Positions 57,353-64,000 of a DNA stretch of 64,000 nt are shown here, one piece after another. The stretch spans positions 1 to 64,000 of the forward strand of contig NZ_JANTYS010000001.1 in the NCBI RefSeq assembly GCF_024808255.1. Reading direction: 5' to 3'. This DNA is from Mucilaginibacter dorajii (GTDB lineage: Bacteria; Bacteroidota; Bacteroidia; Sphingobacteriales; Sphingobacteriaceae). The notes under the pieces were generated by a model. The model searched no databases. It had not been told where the DNA came from and worked only from the letters and a program-made list of their open reading frames with translations. A program made the position numbers and the translations under genes. Each line of letters begins with the position of its first letter. The stretch's first letter is position 1.

Positions 57353-57542
57353 GAGCTATTGAACCAAAGGATTAGGCTTGTCTATAAAAAAGGATGATTA
57401 CTTCGTCAATCGTTCAATAAACATATATCAACCTTCACCGATTAAATTTCATAGGCACAAAAAGTATTGAATCTGATAAATTAGTACGTATGAATCATAC
57501 GTGCCAATAAAAATAATTGATCTGTTCGGCTCAAGCTATATA

Positions 57543-58352
57543 TTACCAACCTTTGATAGCCCCACCTTTAAAAGCAACTTCCGCTGCTTGCGCTACTTCT
57601 GGCGATTGATAAGCTTTTACGAACCTGGCAACGTTATCCTGGGTTTTGTTGTCCTCCCTGGATACGATGATATTTACATAAGGTGATTTCTCGTCTTCCA
57701 CAAATATCCCGTCGCGTTTTGCAACCAAACCTGCAGGTCCGGCAAAAGTATTGTTGATAATAGCTATGGTTACGTTCTGGTCATCGAGTGCCCGTGGTAG
57801 TTGCGGAGCCTCAAGTTCCAGTATCTTTAGGTTTTTTGGATTGCTTACTATGTCATTTATTGTGGGCAATAAACCAACACCATCTTTTAACTTAACCAAC
57901 CCCGTTTTTTGTAAAAGCAGTAAAGAGCGGCCGCTGTTGGTAGGGTCGTTCGGGATAATTATGGTGCTGCCATCTTTCAACTGATCAATGGTTTTTATTT
58001 TGCGCGAATAGCCTGCCAACGGATAAACAAACGTGTTGCCTAAGATGGCGAACTTATAGCCCCGTTGCTTAGCCTGTACATCTAAATAAGGTTTATTCTG
58101 AAACACGTTCAGATCAATGTCGCCCTGGCTTAAAGCCGCGTTGGGCATTACATAGTCATTAAATTGAACCAGTTCCACGTCAAGTCCGTATTTGTCTTTG
58201 GCAACTTTTTGGGCTACTTCGGCTACTTTAAATTCCGGGCCCGATTCAACTCCCACTTTAATATGATTGGTATTGTTTGCCTGCTGTTTTCTGCCGCAGG
58301 CTGCAAGGCTTATGGATAGTATGATTATACTGCTTAATATTTTTATATTCAT
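57543..58352 (-). CDS. metQ: Methionine ABC transporter substrate-binding lipoprotein
   Basis: A 269-aa NlpA-family lipoprotein. The lipobox LAAC gives lipidated Cys19. IKVGVESGPEFKVAEVAQKV, YVMPNAALSQGDIDLNVFQNKPYLD, PNDPTNSGRSLLLLQ and IINNTFAGPAG are MetQ signatures. It binds methionine at the inner membrane and delivers it to MetI. It is the last gene of metN-metI-metQ, 8 bp after metI. Confidence 0.95.
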   Translation of the reverse strand: MNIKILSSIIILSISLAACGRKQQANNTNHIKVGVESGPEFKVAEVAQKVAKDKYGLDVELVQFNDYVMPNAALSQGDIDLNVFQNKPYLDVQAKQRGYKFAILGNTFVYPLAGYSRKIKTIDQLKDGSTIIIPNDPTNSGRSLLLLQKTGLVKLKDGVGLLPTINDIVSNPKNLKILELEAPQLPRALDDQNVTIAIINNTFAGPAGLVAKRDGIFVEDEKSPYVNIIVSREDNKTQDNVARFVKAYQSPEVAQAAEVAFKGGAIKGW

Positions 58353-58360
58353 GTTTTAAA

Positions 58361-59017
58361 TTATTTACGATGGTCCACCTTTTTTGCGATGAACTCACCA
58401 GAGATTTGGATCAAAAATACCAGGGCCACCAATAAAACCAATACCGTGTTCATTACCACTATATCGTAGCCCACATAGCCATATTGGTAACCAATTTGGC
58501 CTAAGCCGCCGGCACCTACCGCGCCGCCCATGGCCGAATAGCCTACCAGGGTAATCAGCGTAATTGAAGCTGCACCAATGATGGATGGCAAGGCTTCCGG
58601 CAGCAGTACTTTTAACACGATTTGTAATGGACGTGCGCCCATTGCCCTTGCGGCTTCTATTAAACCGTTTGGGATCTCTACCAGGCTGTTTTCAACCATT
58701 CGTGCTATAAATGGTGCCGCACCAATGCTTAGCGGTACCAGGGCGGCCTGTACACCAATGGATGTACCAACCAATGCTCTTGTGAAAGGAATCATCCACA
58801 CGATGAGTATAATAAACGGAATTGACCGGAATATATTAACAATAACGGATACCACGCCGTTTACCAAACGGTTTTCTGATACCTGTCCCTTACGGGTCAT
58901 GAACAGCAGCACGCCGGTGGGCAAGCCAATAACAAATCCAAAAAAGCCGGATACAAAGGTCATTACTATGGTTTCAAGCAAGCCTCTTAATATCATCCAT
59001 ACCATCGGTTCAGACAT
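58361..59017 (-). CDS. metI: Methionine ABC transporter permease
   Basis: A 218-aa permease with five helices and the BPD transport loop ... [26 protein letters not shown], which contacts the ATPase. Its start overlaps metN by 8 bp. [17 protein letters not shown] and [23 protein letters not shown], in parts, match MetI. Confidence 0.96.
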   Translation of the reverse strand: MSEPMVWMILRGLLETIVMTFVSGFFGFVIGLPTGVLLFMTRKGQVSENRLVNGVVSVIVNIFRSIPFIILIVWMIPFTRALVGTSIGVQAALVPLSIGAAPFIARMVENSLVEIPNGLIEAARAMGARPLQIVLKVLLPEALPSIIGAASITLITLVGYSAMGGAVGAGGLGQIGYQYGYVGYDIVVMNTVLVLLVALVFLIQISGEFIAKKVDHRK

Positions 59018-60041
59018 AGCCTAATACCTCCACATCAATATGTTTACTGCTATAATAAGCTAATGAATTTTTTGTGTTCCCGGGCGTGCCGCTTACTTCA
59101 ATCAGCATAATGCCGTATTTAACGCCGCCTGTGTAATCCATTTGCGCACTGATAATGTTGTTATCTACCTCAAAAAGCCTGCTGGCTTCTGATAGAATAG
59201 TAGCTTCGGCCGACCGACCGGAAAATTCGAGTTTTACCACCGGGTGATTTTTGCCGGAAGGTTCTGCTGTTAAACGTTCTTCGTATTCAACGGGCAATGC
59301 CGCGTGAAGCGACGATGTAATAAACTGCTTTGCCAGGACGGTGTCGGGGTATGAAAATACATCGCTGACCGACCCGCGTTCTATCAGCCTTCCGTCACTG
59401 ATCACCGCAACTTCATTACAAATGGCTTTAACAACATTCATCTCGTGGGTGATGAGCAAGATGGTAATATTAAAACGCTGGTTGATATCTTTCAATAAAG
59501 CAAGAATTGATCTTGTTGTCGCAGGGTCCAACGCACTTGTCGCTTCATCGCATAGCAATACTTTGGGGTTATTAGCCAGTGTGCGGGCTATGGCTACCCT
59601 TTGCTTTTGCCCGCCAGATAAATTTGCGGGGTACTCGTTCGCTTTTTCTTCCAGGCCAACCAATTTCAACAATTCATTTACGCGATCTTTTATCGCCGCT
59701 TTTGGGGTGTTATCCAATTCAAGCGGAAAAGCTATGTTTTCAAAAACTGTGCGCGATGACAGTAAATTAAAGTGCTGAAAGATCATACCGATGTGCCGTC
59801 TTGCCTTCGCAAGTTCTGATGCAGAGAGGTTGGTGAGGTTTTGCCCGTTAACAATCACCTGGCCACTTGTTGGTTTTTCCAGTAAATTAACACAGCGGAT
59901 CAGCGTACTTTTCCCCGCCCCCGAAGCCCCTATAACACCAAGGATGCGGCCTTGCGGTACTACCAGGGACACATTTGAAAGCGCGGTTACCTGGCTATTC
60001 TTTTTCTTGAATGTTTTGGTAACATTTTTTAACTCTATCAT
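59010..60041 (-). CDS. metN: Methionine ABC transporter ATPase
   Basis: A 343-aa ATPase. Walker A is GASGAGKST, the signature LSGGQKQR, and Walker [13 protein letters not shown]. The C-terminal 100 residues form the NIL domain, which binds methionine for trans-inhibition. The ATG at 60041 ([11 protein letters not shown]) is used; a TTG three codons upstream is unlikely. The gene order matches the usual metNIQ. A leftward SAM riboswitch lies 2 kb upstream at 62010-62112, with a tRNA-Cys and two genes between. Confidence 0.96.
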   Translation of the reverse strand: MIELKNVTKTFKKKNSQVTALSNVSLVVPQGRILGVIGASGAGKSTLIRCVNLLEKPTSGQVIVNGQNLTNLSASELAKARRHIGMIFQHFNLLSSRTVFENIAFPLELDNTPKAAIKDRVNELLKLVGLEEKANEYPANLSGGQKQRVAIARTLANNPKVLLCDEATSALDPATTRSILALLKDINQRFNITILLITHEMNVVKAICNEVAVISDGRLIERGSVSDVFSYPDTVLAKQFITSSLHAALPVEYEERLTAEPSGKNHPVVKLEFSGRSAEATILSEASRLFEVDNNIISAQMDYTGGVKYGIMLIEVSGTPGNTKNSLAYYSSKHIDVEVLGYV

Positions 60042-60122
60042 TTGCCGCAAAAGTATTCCATAAGTCCGGTAGATTAGATAAGTTATTTCAAAACTTACAT
60101 TGGGATTAATTAGGCTGTTTGA

Positions 60123-61346
60123 TCAGGTGGTTTCTTTTTTGAGCAATTGATCTACCTCTTCGTTAAATTCTTTGATGAATTGGGTATAATATTCGCCGGT
60201 AGCGGGGCCGGTAAAGCCGGTATAAATTTTATCTACATTGCCTTTTTTGTCGATAAATAGGATGGTAGGGTAGGACAGAAAAGTGTTGAGCGCCGGGAAA
60301 GATTCTGCTACTGCTTTTTTATCGGCCAGGCCACCAAATAGCTCGGTATAGGTTACGCCAAAGCGCTTTTTAAAATTTTCCATGGCATTTTTTACATAGG
60401 CCTGGTCGGCTTTACGTTCAAACTGTACACCAACAATCTCTACACCACGGTTCTTATTTTTCTGGTACCAGGGGGCAACAAACGCGGCCTCATCCATACA
60501 GTTGGGGCACCAGGTACCACCTATGGTAAGGATCACAACTTTATTTTTGAACTTGTCATCTTTGAGGGAAACCTGCTTGCCATCCGCATCTGGTAAAGTA
60601 AAATCAAAGGTTTTATAGCCATCTTTTAAATAAGTCAGTTTATATGGGTCGGGTAGGGCCGCGCCGGCATTTTTGGTCGCGGTAAATGCGCCGCCATTGG
60701 CGGTACCGGTAATTTGGCCTTGCTCATCAAATGTGCCGGTGTAATAGGATGCGCCGCTGCCGATAAAGGAGGATAGGTAGAACTGATGTCCCTGCACCAC
60801 ACCCTCAAGGTAGCGCGAATCGCCGGTGATACTTAAAAAGGTTGCGGTTAATTTGTTGCCCTGTTGTTTAAAAAGTCCTACTTTTTTTTCATCTGTACCG
60901 TTACGGCCTTTGAATACTACATCATACTTACCCGAAAGATCAGCAGCAGGTTCTTCCCCATCGGTAGTAAACCGGTAAGTGTCGCCAAAAGTCGCGTCTA
61001 CGGGTGTAACACGACCGCTATGATCTTTTTTACGCAGTACGCCGCTAAGCTTTTTATCGTCGATTTTAACTGCCAGTTCGTTATCAAACTGGTCAAAGGC
61101 TATAAAAGCTGAATCGCCTTTGGTTGTTATGCTGCTGGCAGCGAAGTGTTCGGGGCCGTTTACCAGGTACAATTTAGCGGTAGCGGCTGTTTTACCTTTT
61201 ACCTCAAAATTAAAGGGAACTTCGGCACCATTGGCCTGGTGGAAAACACCACGCCAGGGACCTTCGGCAATAAAGGATTGGGCACTTGCGGCAGTTGCAG
61301 CAACGGATAGCGCAAAAAATAGGAGAGGGGTTAATGTTTTTTTCAT
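60123..61346 (-). CDS. Exported TlpA-like thioredoxin-family protein
   Basis: A 407-aa exported protein. A signal peptide (about 1-22, ASAQ) precedes a beta-rich N-terminal region (about 25-240, DUF4369-like) of unknown function. The C-terminal AhpC-TSA/thioredoxin domain (about 250-400) has the redox motif WCPNC in GGTWCPNCMDEAAF and the cis-Pro in SYPTILFIDKKG. It probably acts as a periplasmic disulfide reductase. It follows the 138-aa gene by 7 bp on the same strand and precedes metN by 81 bp. Confidence 0.88.
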   Translation of the reverse strand: MKKTLTPLLFFALSVAATAASAQSFIAEGPWRGVFHQANGAEVPFNFEVKGKTAATAKLYLVNGPEHFAASSITTKGDSAFIAFDQFDNELAVKIDDKKLSGVLRKKDHSGRVTPVDATFGDTYRFTTDGEEPAADLSGKYDVVFKGRNGTDEKKVGLFKQQGNKLTATFLSITGDSRYLEGVVQGHQFYLSSFIGSGASYYTGTFDEQGQITGTANGGAFTATKNAGAALPDPYKLTYLKDGYKTFDFTLPDADGKQVSLKDDKFKNKVVILTIGGTWCPNCMDEAAFVAPWYQKNKNRGVEIVGVQFERKADQAYVKNAMENFKKRFGVTYTELFGGLADKKAVAESFPALNTFLSYPTILFIDKKGNVDKIYTGFTGPATGEYYTQFIKEFNEEVDQLLKKETT

Positions 61347-61353
61347 GGTGAAA

Positions 61354-61770
61354 TTAATTCAAGGGTAAAGTTTCCACGGGTACGTCCCAATGGGCTATCA
61401 CAAGCTCAAATCGCTGTTGTTCAGCTTTGGTATAACTTTCCTGGTCGGGAAAAAGCTGCTTTTTATAAGGGTCAACAATGCTGTAATCCAGCGCGAGGTG
61501 TTCGGTTTTAAAGGTAAGTGTAACCTTAAAATCCCAACGGGTATCCTCGCCGCTATGTAGTATCGGTGTTTCGGCTTTGATATCCAGTACATCGCCTTTT
61601 TCCTTTAGTTTTTTGAGCAGTGGGTAATGGTTCTTTTTCCACAGTGCGATAAACTCATCCGCGTGCCCCCATTTGATCTTGTAATAGTTTTCGATGGTGA
61701 GTGGCTTTTCCTGCGCAAACAGGGCGGTGCCGAAAAATAGCAGCAGAACAACCAGTTTAATTTTTTTCAT
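61354..61770 (-). CDS. Small exported protein of unknown function
   Basis: A 138-aa exported protein. A signal peptide (about 1-19, LFAQ) precedes a mixed domain (LTIENYYKIKWGHADEFIALW; DTRWDFKVTLTFK) that may be a ferredoxin-like dimeric alpha/beta fold. I do not recognise the family. It is probably co-transcribed with the TlpA-like gene, 7 bp downstream, so a redox or stress role is possible. Confidence 0.75.
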   Translation of the reverse strand: MKKIKLVVLLLFFGTALFAQEKPLTIENYYKIKWGHADEFIALWKKNHYPLLKKLKEKGDVLDIKAETPILHSGEDTRWDFKVTLTFKTEHLALDYSIVDPYKKQLFPDQESYTKAEQQRFELVIAHWDVPVETLPLN

Positions 61771-61785
61771 TTAATTTCTTTTCGT

Positions 61786-61861
61786 TGGAGGTGTGAGGAC
61801 GGATTCGAACCGCCGTAAAAGGTTTTGCAGACCTCCGCCTAAGCCGCTCGGCCACTCCACC
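61786..61861 (-). tRNA. tRNA-Cys (GCA), with irregular acceptor stem
   Basis: The cloverleaf has anticodon loop CTGCAAA (GCA), T-loop TTCGAAT, D-arm GGCCGAGCGG, and an encoded 3' CCA. The 5' acceptor strand GGTGGAG pairs with 3' strand CTCACACC only if one A is bulged, because the 3' strand is 8 nt long. The other copy at 62634-62707 has a normal 7-bp stem. Confidence 0.8.
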
Positions 61862-61876
61862 GTGTATTATTCCTGA

Positions 61877-61948
61877 TTAGGCCGATAACATATTTGACCG
61901 TCGACAGTGTGGTGGGATAGTGGCGGTATTATCCAGGTAAATATTCAT
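61877..61948 (-). pseudogene. Short ORF resembling an aminotransferase class V N-terminus
   Basis: A 23-aa frame starting MNIYLDNTATIPPH, which recalls the first residues of cysteine desulfurases (IYLDNAATTP). It then stops before the tRNA-Cys. It lies about 60 nt after the SAM riboswitch. It may be the stump of a lost gene, or chance. The similarity is only about ten residues. Confidence 0.3.
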
Positions 61949-62009
61949 CTGTTCGTTTTTAATTTTCTTTTGCACTTATCTCCATGAAAACTGCAAGCAG
62001 CCGGGCTCT

Positions 62010-62112
62010 CTTATCTGTACCCCGCAAGGGGGAATGGAGTTAGCATCTTTTATGCAAGGAATATAGGTTACTAATACGTCGCCGGGCCATTCCCTCAGTC
62101 TTTCCGGATAAG
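62010..62112 (-). ncRNA. SAM-I family riboswitch
   Basis: Read leftward, the RNA starts CUUAUC (P1) and ends GAUAAG. Between them are GAGGGAAUGGCCCGGCGACG, GUAACCU and AAGAUGCUAACUCC, in the order of the SAM-I aptamer, then CCCC-UUGC-GGGG (P4-type hairpin). Its promoter is TATATTTG at 62140-62133. The expected methionine or SAM-pathway gene is not directly downstream; only the 23-aa frame and then tRNA-Cys follow. Confidence 0.85.
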
Positions 62113-62132
62113 TTTAAAGAACGTTTCGGCTA

Positions 62133-62140
62133 CAAATATA
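62133..62140 (-). promoter_or_regulatory. -7 element of the SAM riboswitch transcript
   Basis: TATATTTG on the minus strand, a perfect TAnnTTTG, about 21 bp before the riboswitch P1. The dyad at 62147-62176 covers its -33 region. Confidence 0.65.
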
Positions 62141-62146
62141 TGTCAT

Positions 62147-62176
62147 ATTCTATAAAATCTATGGTTTTTATAGAAT
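62147..62176. promoter_or_regulatory. Inverted repeat between divergent riboswitch and poly-Cys leader promoters
   Basis: ATTCTATAAAA (62147-62157) and TTTTATAGAAT (62166-62176) are a perfect 11-bp dyad. The same TATAGAATTA word recurs before leader 2 at 63306-63315. Probably a binding site for an unknown regulator of both directions. Confidence 0.65.
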
Positions 62177-62215
62177 TAATTTGCAATGCTTGTTTCTTTC
62201 TCTAGATTTGCTGCC

Positions 62216-62293
62216 ATGAACACAGCAATAATTAAAAAGTCACACATTATATTCCTGACCATCCCGGGCCGGTGCCGCTGTTGTTGTTGCTAA
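62216..62293 (+). CDS. Poly-cysteine leader peptide 1
   Basis: A 25-aa frame, beginning MNTAIIKKS and ending GRCRCCCC before TAA. The five cysteine codons at the end are TGC, TGT, TGT, TGT and TGC, with CGC between the first two. A run of one amino acid just before a stop is the hallmark of attenuator leader peptides. The promoter (TTAATTTG at 62176-62183) is next to the dyad. Downstream are terminator-like hairpins and then tRNA-Cys, with no structural gene seen. Confidence 0.7.
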   Translation: MNTAIIKKSHIIFLTIPGRCRCCCC

Positions 62294-62473
62294 TCTTTCG
62301 CTTCCAAAACAAGCAGTATTCAATTCATCTTCATCAATCATAGGGCGCAACCGGGATTATTATATAAGTATGGCCGCTTTTTTTAATCGTTGTTTTATGA
62401 TAATGCCAAATGCATGGCGAGTGTTTGTTAACCTACCTGCTTTTTAGGCTAAGTGAAAATGCCGTTGTACAAT

Positions 62474-62491
62474 GAGGAATGCCTCTTTTTT
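62474..62491 (+). terminator. Weak terminator after poly-Cys leader 1
   Basis: GAGG, AATG and CCTC followed by six T residues. The stem is only 4 bp. Confidence 0.35.
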
Positions 62492-62570
62492 AAATTAATT
62501 ATTAACTATTAACTGATCGATAAATTAACTGAAGCATGAACATGAAAACGGAACTGAGAATTTAAAATGA

Positions 62571-62593
62571 AAACAGGTTAGCGCCTGTTTTTT
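62571..62593 (+). terminator. Intrinsic terminator before tRNA-Cys
   Basis: AAACAGG and CCTGTTT arms with a 6-nt loop, followed by TTT. It separates the leader 1 transcript from the tRNA-Cys gene. Confidence 0.65.
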
Positions 62594-62633
62594 GAATGAT
62601 TGAATAGTTTGATACCCGGGTAAACCGGGTAAT

Positions 62634-62707
62634 GGTCAGGTGGCCGAGCGGTTAGGCAAAGGTCTGCAAAACCTTCTACAGCGGTTCAAATCCGCTTCTG
62701 ACCTCCA
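62634..62707 (+). tRNA. tRNA-Cys (GCA)
   Basis: A normal cloverleaf: acceptor GGTCAGG with TCTGACC, D-arm GGCCGAGCGGTTAGGC, anticodon loop CTGCAAA (GCA), T-arm GCGG-TTCAAAT-CCGC, discriminator T and encoded CCA. Confidence 0.93.
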
Positions 62708-62755
62708 CGCGTGTAGCGTTAAAACTCTTCTCATAATTTAGGTTTATAATTGGTT

Positions 62756-62795
62756 AGTAAATGCCCCTGCCCATCAGGGGCTTTACTTTTTTTTG
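62756..62795 (+). terminator. Intrinsic terminator of tRNA-Cys
   Basis: GCCCCTG and CAGGGGC arms with a 5-nt loop (62763-62781), extended by AGTAAA/TTTACT, then a run of eight T residues. Confidence 0.85.
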
Positions 62796-62970
62796 GGTGA
62801 TTAGGTGACGTACTCTTTTAAACCGAAGATTCTGAAAACTTAAATCACGGATATTTAAGTGAAATTTGACATCAGGCGTTAAGGATACCGGGTATACCGG
62901 AAGAGTTGAACACGCTATTTCATAACAGATTTTTAGCTATCACATTTGAAAGTAAATCGCGTTAGTTGTA

Positions 62971-63039
62971 TCGCGCAAAGATCGCTAAGACGCAAAGTAG
63001 TTTTTTATCTTTTTTTGCGTCTTAGCGATCTTTGCGCGA
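62971..63039. repeat. Long palindrome (CGCGCAAAGATCGCTAAGACGC type)
   Basis: A perfect 26-bp inverted repeat, 62971-62996 against 63014-63039, with a 17-nt T-rich loop. Likely a dispersed repeat or strong terminator. Confidence 0.6.
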
Positions 63040-63122
63040 ACTAATTTTTCATTTTTAGTTTGGAATATTTAAAAGCGATTTCCCTGGGGCAAAGTGTAAT
63101 AGGTGGTTAGTTTATTATTTCA

Positions 63123-63165
63123 GCATAAGTGGCAACAGCCCCCGGGGCGAGGCAATGCCTTATGC
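63123..63165. ncRNA. Compact GC-rich stem-loop, unassigned
   Basis: GCATAA and TTATGC ends, then GGCA/TGCC, then GCCC/GGGC around a tight loop. It could be a small structured RNA or a terminator. I recognise no family. Confidence 0.3.
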
Positions 63166-63305
63166 GTGTTGTACAGCTAATATCAGGCACAGCCTGAAAG
63201 TCATGAAACGGCTTAAAGCAGTGAATATGTATTCTAAATCTGCCGCATTTTACGTACTTGCTGCCATAGATTGTAAGAAATAAACAAAATAAAAAATATA
63301 ATTCC

Positions 63306-63343
63306 TATAGAATTAGTAGTTTATGAAATTTATTCTATATTTG
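63306..63343 (+). promoter_or_regulatory. Promoter and dyad of poly-Cys leader 2
   Basis: TATAGAAT (63306-63313) and ATTCTATA (63332-63339) form a dyad. Its right arm runs into TATATTTG (63336-63343), a perfect -7 element. The word TATAGAATTA is shared with the leader 1 promoter. Confidence 0.7.
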
Positions 63344-63361
63344 CGATGTAAAAATACCACC

Positions 63362-63454
63362 ATGAATGCTTTTTTAAATCCTGCAACAGGATTAAATAAA
63401 TTTAGTTCTGCTATTCTCCAACAGCCCATGTGCTGTTACTGCTGTTGTTGTTAA
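63362..63454 (+). CDS. Poly-cysteine leader peptide 2
   Basis: A 30-aa frame, beginning MNAFLNPATG and ending QPMCCYCCCC before TAA. It has six cysteine codons in the last seven. The Cys codons near 63446-63450 (TGTTG) can pair with CAACA at 63457-63461, so ribosome stalling would change the RNA fold. An 11-bp stem-loop at 63610-63634 and a SusC gene at 63732 follow. It is a strong candidate for a cysteine-responsive attenuator. Confidence 0.72.
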   Translation: MNAFLNPATGLNKFSSAILQQPMCCYCCCC

Positions 63455-63609
63455 CCCAACACAAAACCTTACGATATTTTTTGATGCTTGCTTGTTCCCC
63501 TCGGGAAGAGGTGTGCAGTATTCAAAATAAATATCAAAATATTCATTCCACAATATGCTTTAACCCCCTTAAAAAGATGAAATAAGATTTACTCCATATC
63601 CTAAAATGA

Positions 63610-63634
63610 CACCGGCAAGGGAGCCTTGCCGGTG
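63610..63634 (+). terminator. Attenuator-like stem-loop upstream of SusC-type gene
   Basis: CACCGGCAAGG and CCTTGCCGGTG form a perfect 11-bp stem with a 3-nt loop, followed by ATTTGG. It lies between leader 2 and the receptor gene. The U-tract is poor. Confidence 0.6.
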
Positions 63635-63731
63635 ATTTGGATGGCAGATCAGCCTGTAACGCCAATCACTAACTGATCTTCATCCCTCCGTTTTACTAAC
63701 AAATAATCATTAACATAAAACATTTAAATAT

Positions 63732-64000
63732 ATGGAAATATATCTCCATGCCAAGTTTTTATATCTTTTCCGCACCTTTAAAGTATTTAAACAATCGGCT
63801 ATTTTATTGCTGATACTTGTCCCATTTGCCGCTTTTTCGCAAACAGGCAGTCAGTCTGTTATCAACTCCAAACTATATGGTAAAGTGGTTGATGCCACTA
63901 ATAAACAGCCCATTCCGGGTGTTGTGGTCCGTATTAAAGGGACCACCCATGCTGTGGCAACCAATACCGATGGCGAGTTTAATTTTGTTACCGGCCAAAA
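63732..64000 (+). CDS. SusC-type TonB-dependent transporter, N-terminal part (cut by window end)
   Basis: The first 89 codons of a TonB-dependent outer-membrane transporter. A signal peptide ends AAFSQ at about residue 37. A carboxypeptidase-regulatory-like domain follows: LYGKVVDATNKQPIPGVVV, then RIKGTTHAVATNTDGEFNF. The plug and barrel lie beyond the window. Placement behind poly-Cys leader 2 suggests import of a sulfur-containing compound. Confidence 0.85.
   Translation, partial: MEIYLHAKFLYLFRTFKVFKQSAILLLILVPFAAFSQTGSQSVINSKLYGKVVDATNKQPIPGVVVRIKGTTHAVATNTDGEFNFVTGQ

Larger units (their letters stand above)
61862..62633. other. Region between the two tRNA-Cys genes
   Basis: From left to right: the possible desulfurase stump, SAM-I riboswitch (minus), divergent promoters with a dyad (62147-62176), poly-Cys leader 1 (plus), a weak GAGG-AATG-CCTC hairpin followed by TTTTTT (62474-62491), and a terminator at 62571-62593. 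A 25-codon frame at about 62370-62447 has no recognisable content. Confidence 0.6.
62708..63361. other. Region between tRNA-Cys and poly-Cys leader 2
   Basis: It holds the tRNA terminator (62756-62795), a 26-bp inverted repeat (62971-63039), a compact GC-rich hairpin (63123-63165) and the dyad promoter of leader 2 (63306-63343). No protein gene is seen. Confidence 0.6.

Noticed and set aside
62370..62447. 25-codon frame after poly-Cys leader 1
   Set aside because: No Cys run, ribosome site or family similarity; not distinguishable from chance.
61786..62707. tRNA-Cys pair as attachment sites of an integrated element
   Set aside because: The genes are inverted and differ in sequence, and no integrase or phage gene lies between them.

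Overview
The window looks like the chromosome of a Bacteroidota soil or plant-associated species of the Sphingobacteriaceae, most like Mucilaginibacter or Pedobacter. Evidence: SusC/SusD pairs, several TonB receptors, an ECF sigma/FecR/receptor trio, Bacteroidota-type promoters (TAnnTTTG at -7), a large single-chain PurL, and many dispersed palindromic repeats. There is no rRNA, CRISPR array, transposase or phage gene.

Layout. 0.3-3.4 kb: secreted GH20 hexosaminidase and a PliI-like lipoprotein. 3.8-8.8 kb (minus): ECF sigma, FecR anti-sigma and an STN-type TonB receptor, with a MITE between sigma and fecR. 8.9-16.8 kb (minus): cyclophilin, purL, a second receptor-like barrel, a VIT1-type membrane protein. 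17.0 kb: patatin. 18.0-35.3 kb: a fatty-acid locus. A FadL-type porin and an SGNH lipoprotein run left. An acyl-CoA dehydrogenase, EtfBA, thioesterase, acyl-CoA-binding protein, FadN, FadA, acyl-CoA synthetase, and ECI1-like and DECR1-like auxiliary enzymes run right. An AraC regulator lies between, and the two outward promoters share about 80 bp, 36 bp of it identical. 35.8-39.4 kb: TonB receptor, di-haem peroxidase and a small SUOX-fold-like protein.

39.5-57.4 kb: a sialic-acid utilisation locus: FCD-type GntR regulator, EamA transporter, SusC, SusD, NanA, NanM-like mutarotase, NanT-like MFS, two-domain sialate O-acetylesterase, N-acylglucosamine 2-epimerase, sialidase, and an SGNH-GH20 fusion. 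A 25-bp dyad occurs upstream of both the regulator gene and susC (21/25 identical). It gives a direct regulatory model: the repressor controls itself and the operon.

57.5-64 kb: a sulfur-amino-acid neighbourhood: metQ-metI-metN, a TlpA-like thioredoxin, a small secreted protein, two tRNA-Cys genes, a leftward SAM-I riboswitch, and two short ORFs ending in runs of cysteine codons. The second of these precedes a SusC-type receptor cut by the window end. The poly-cysteine leaders are the best candidate here for an undescribed system: cysteine-sensing attenuation of an outer-membrane importer.

Two families of non-autonomous palindromic elements sit in operon gaps. One has GAGCCTGTTT ends and TNA target duplications, and its copies carry different cores.
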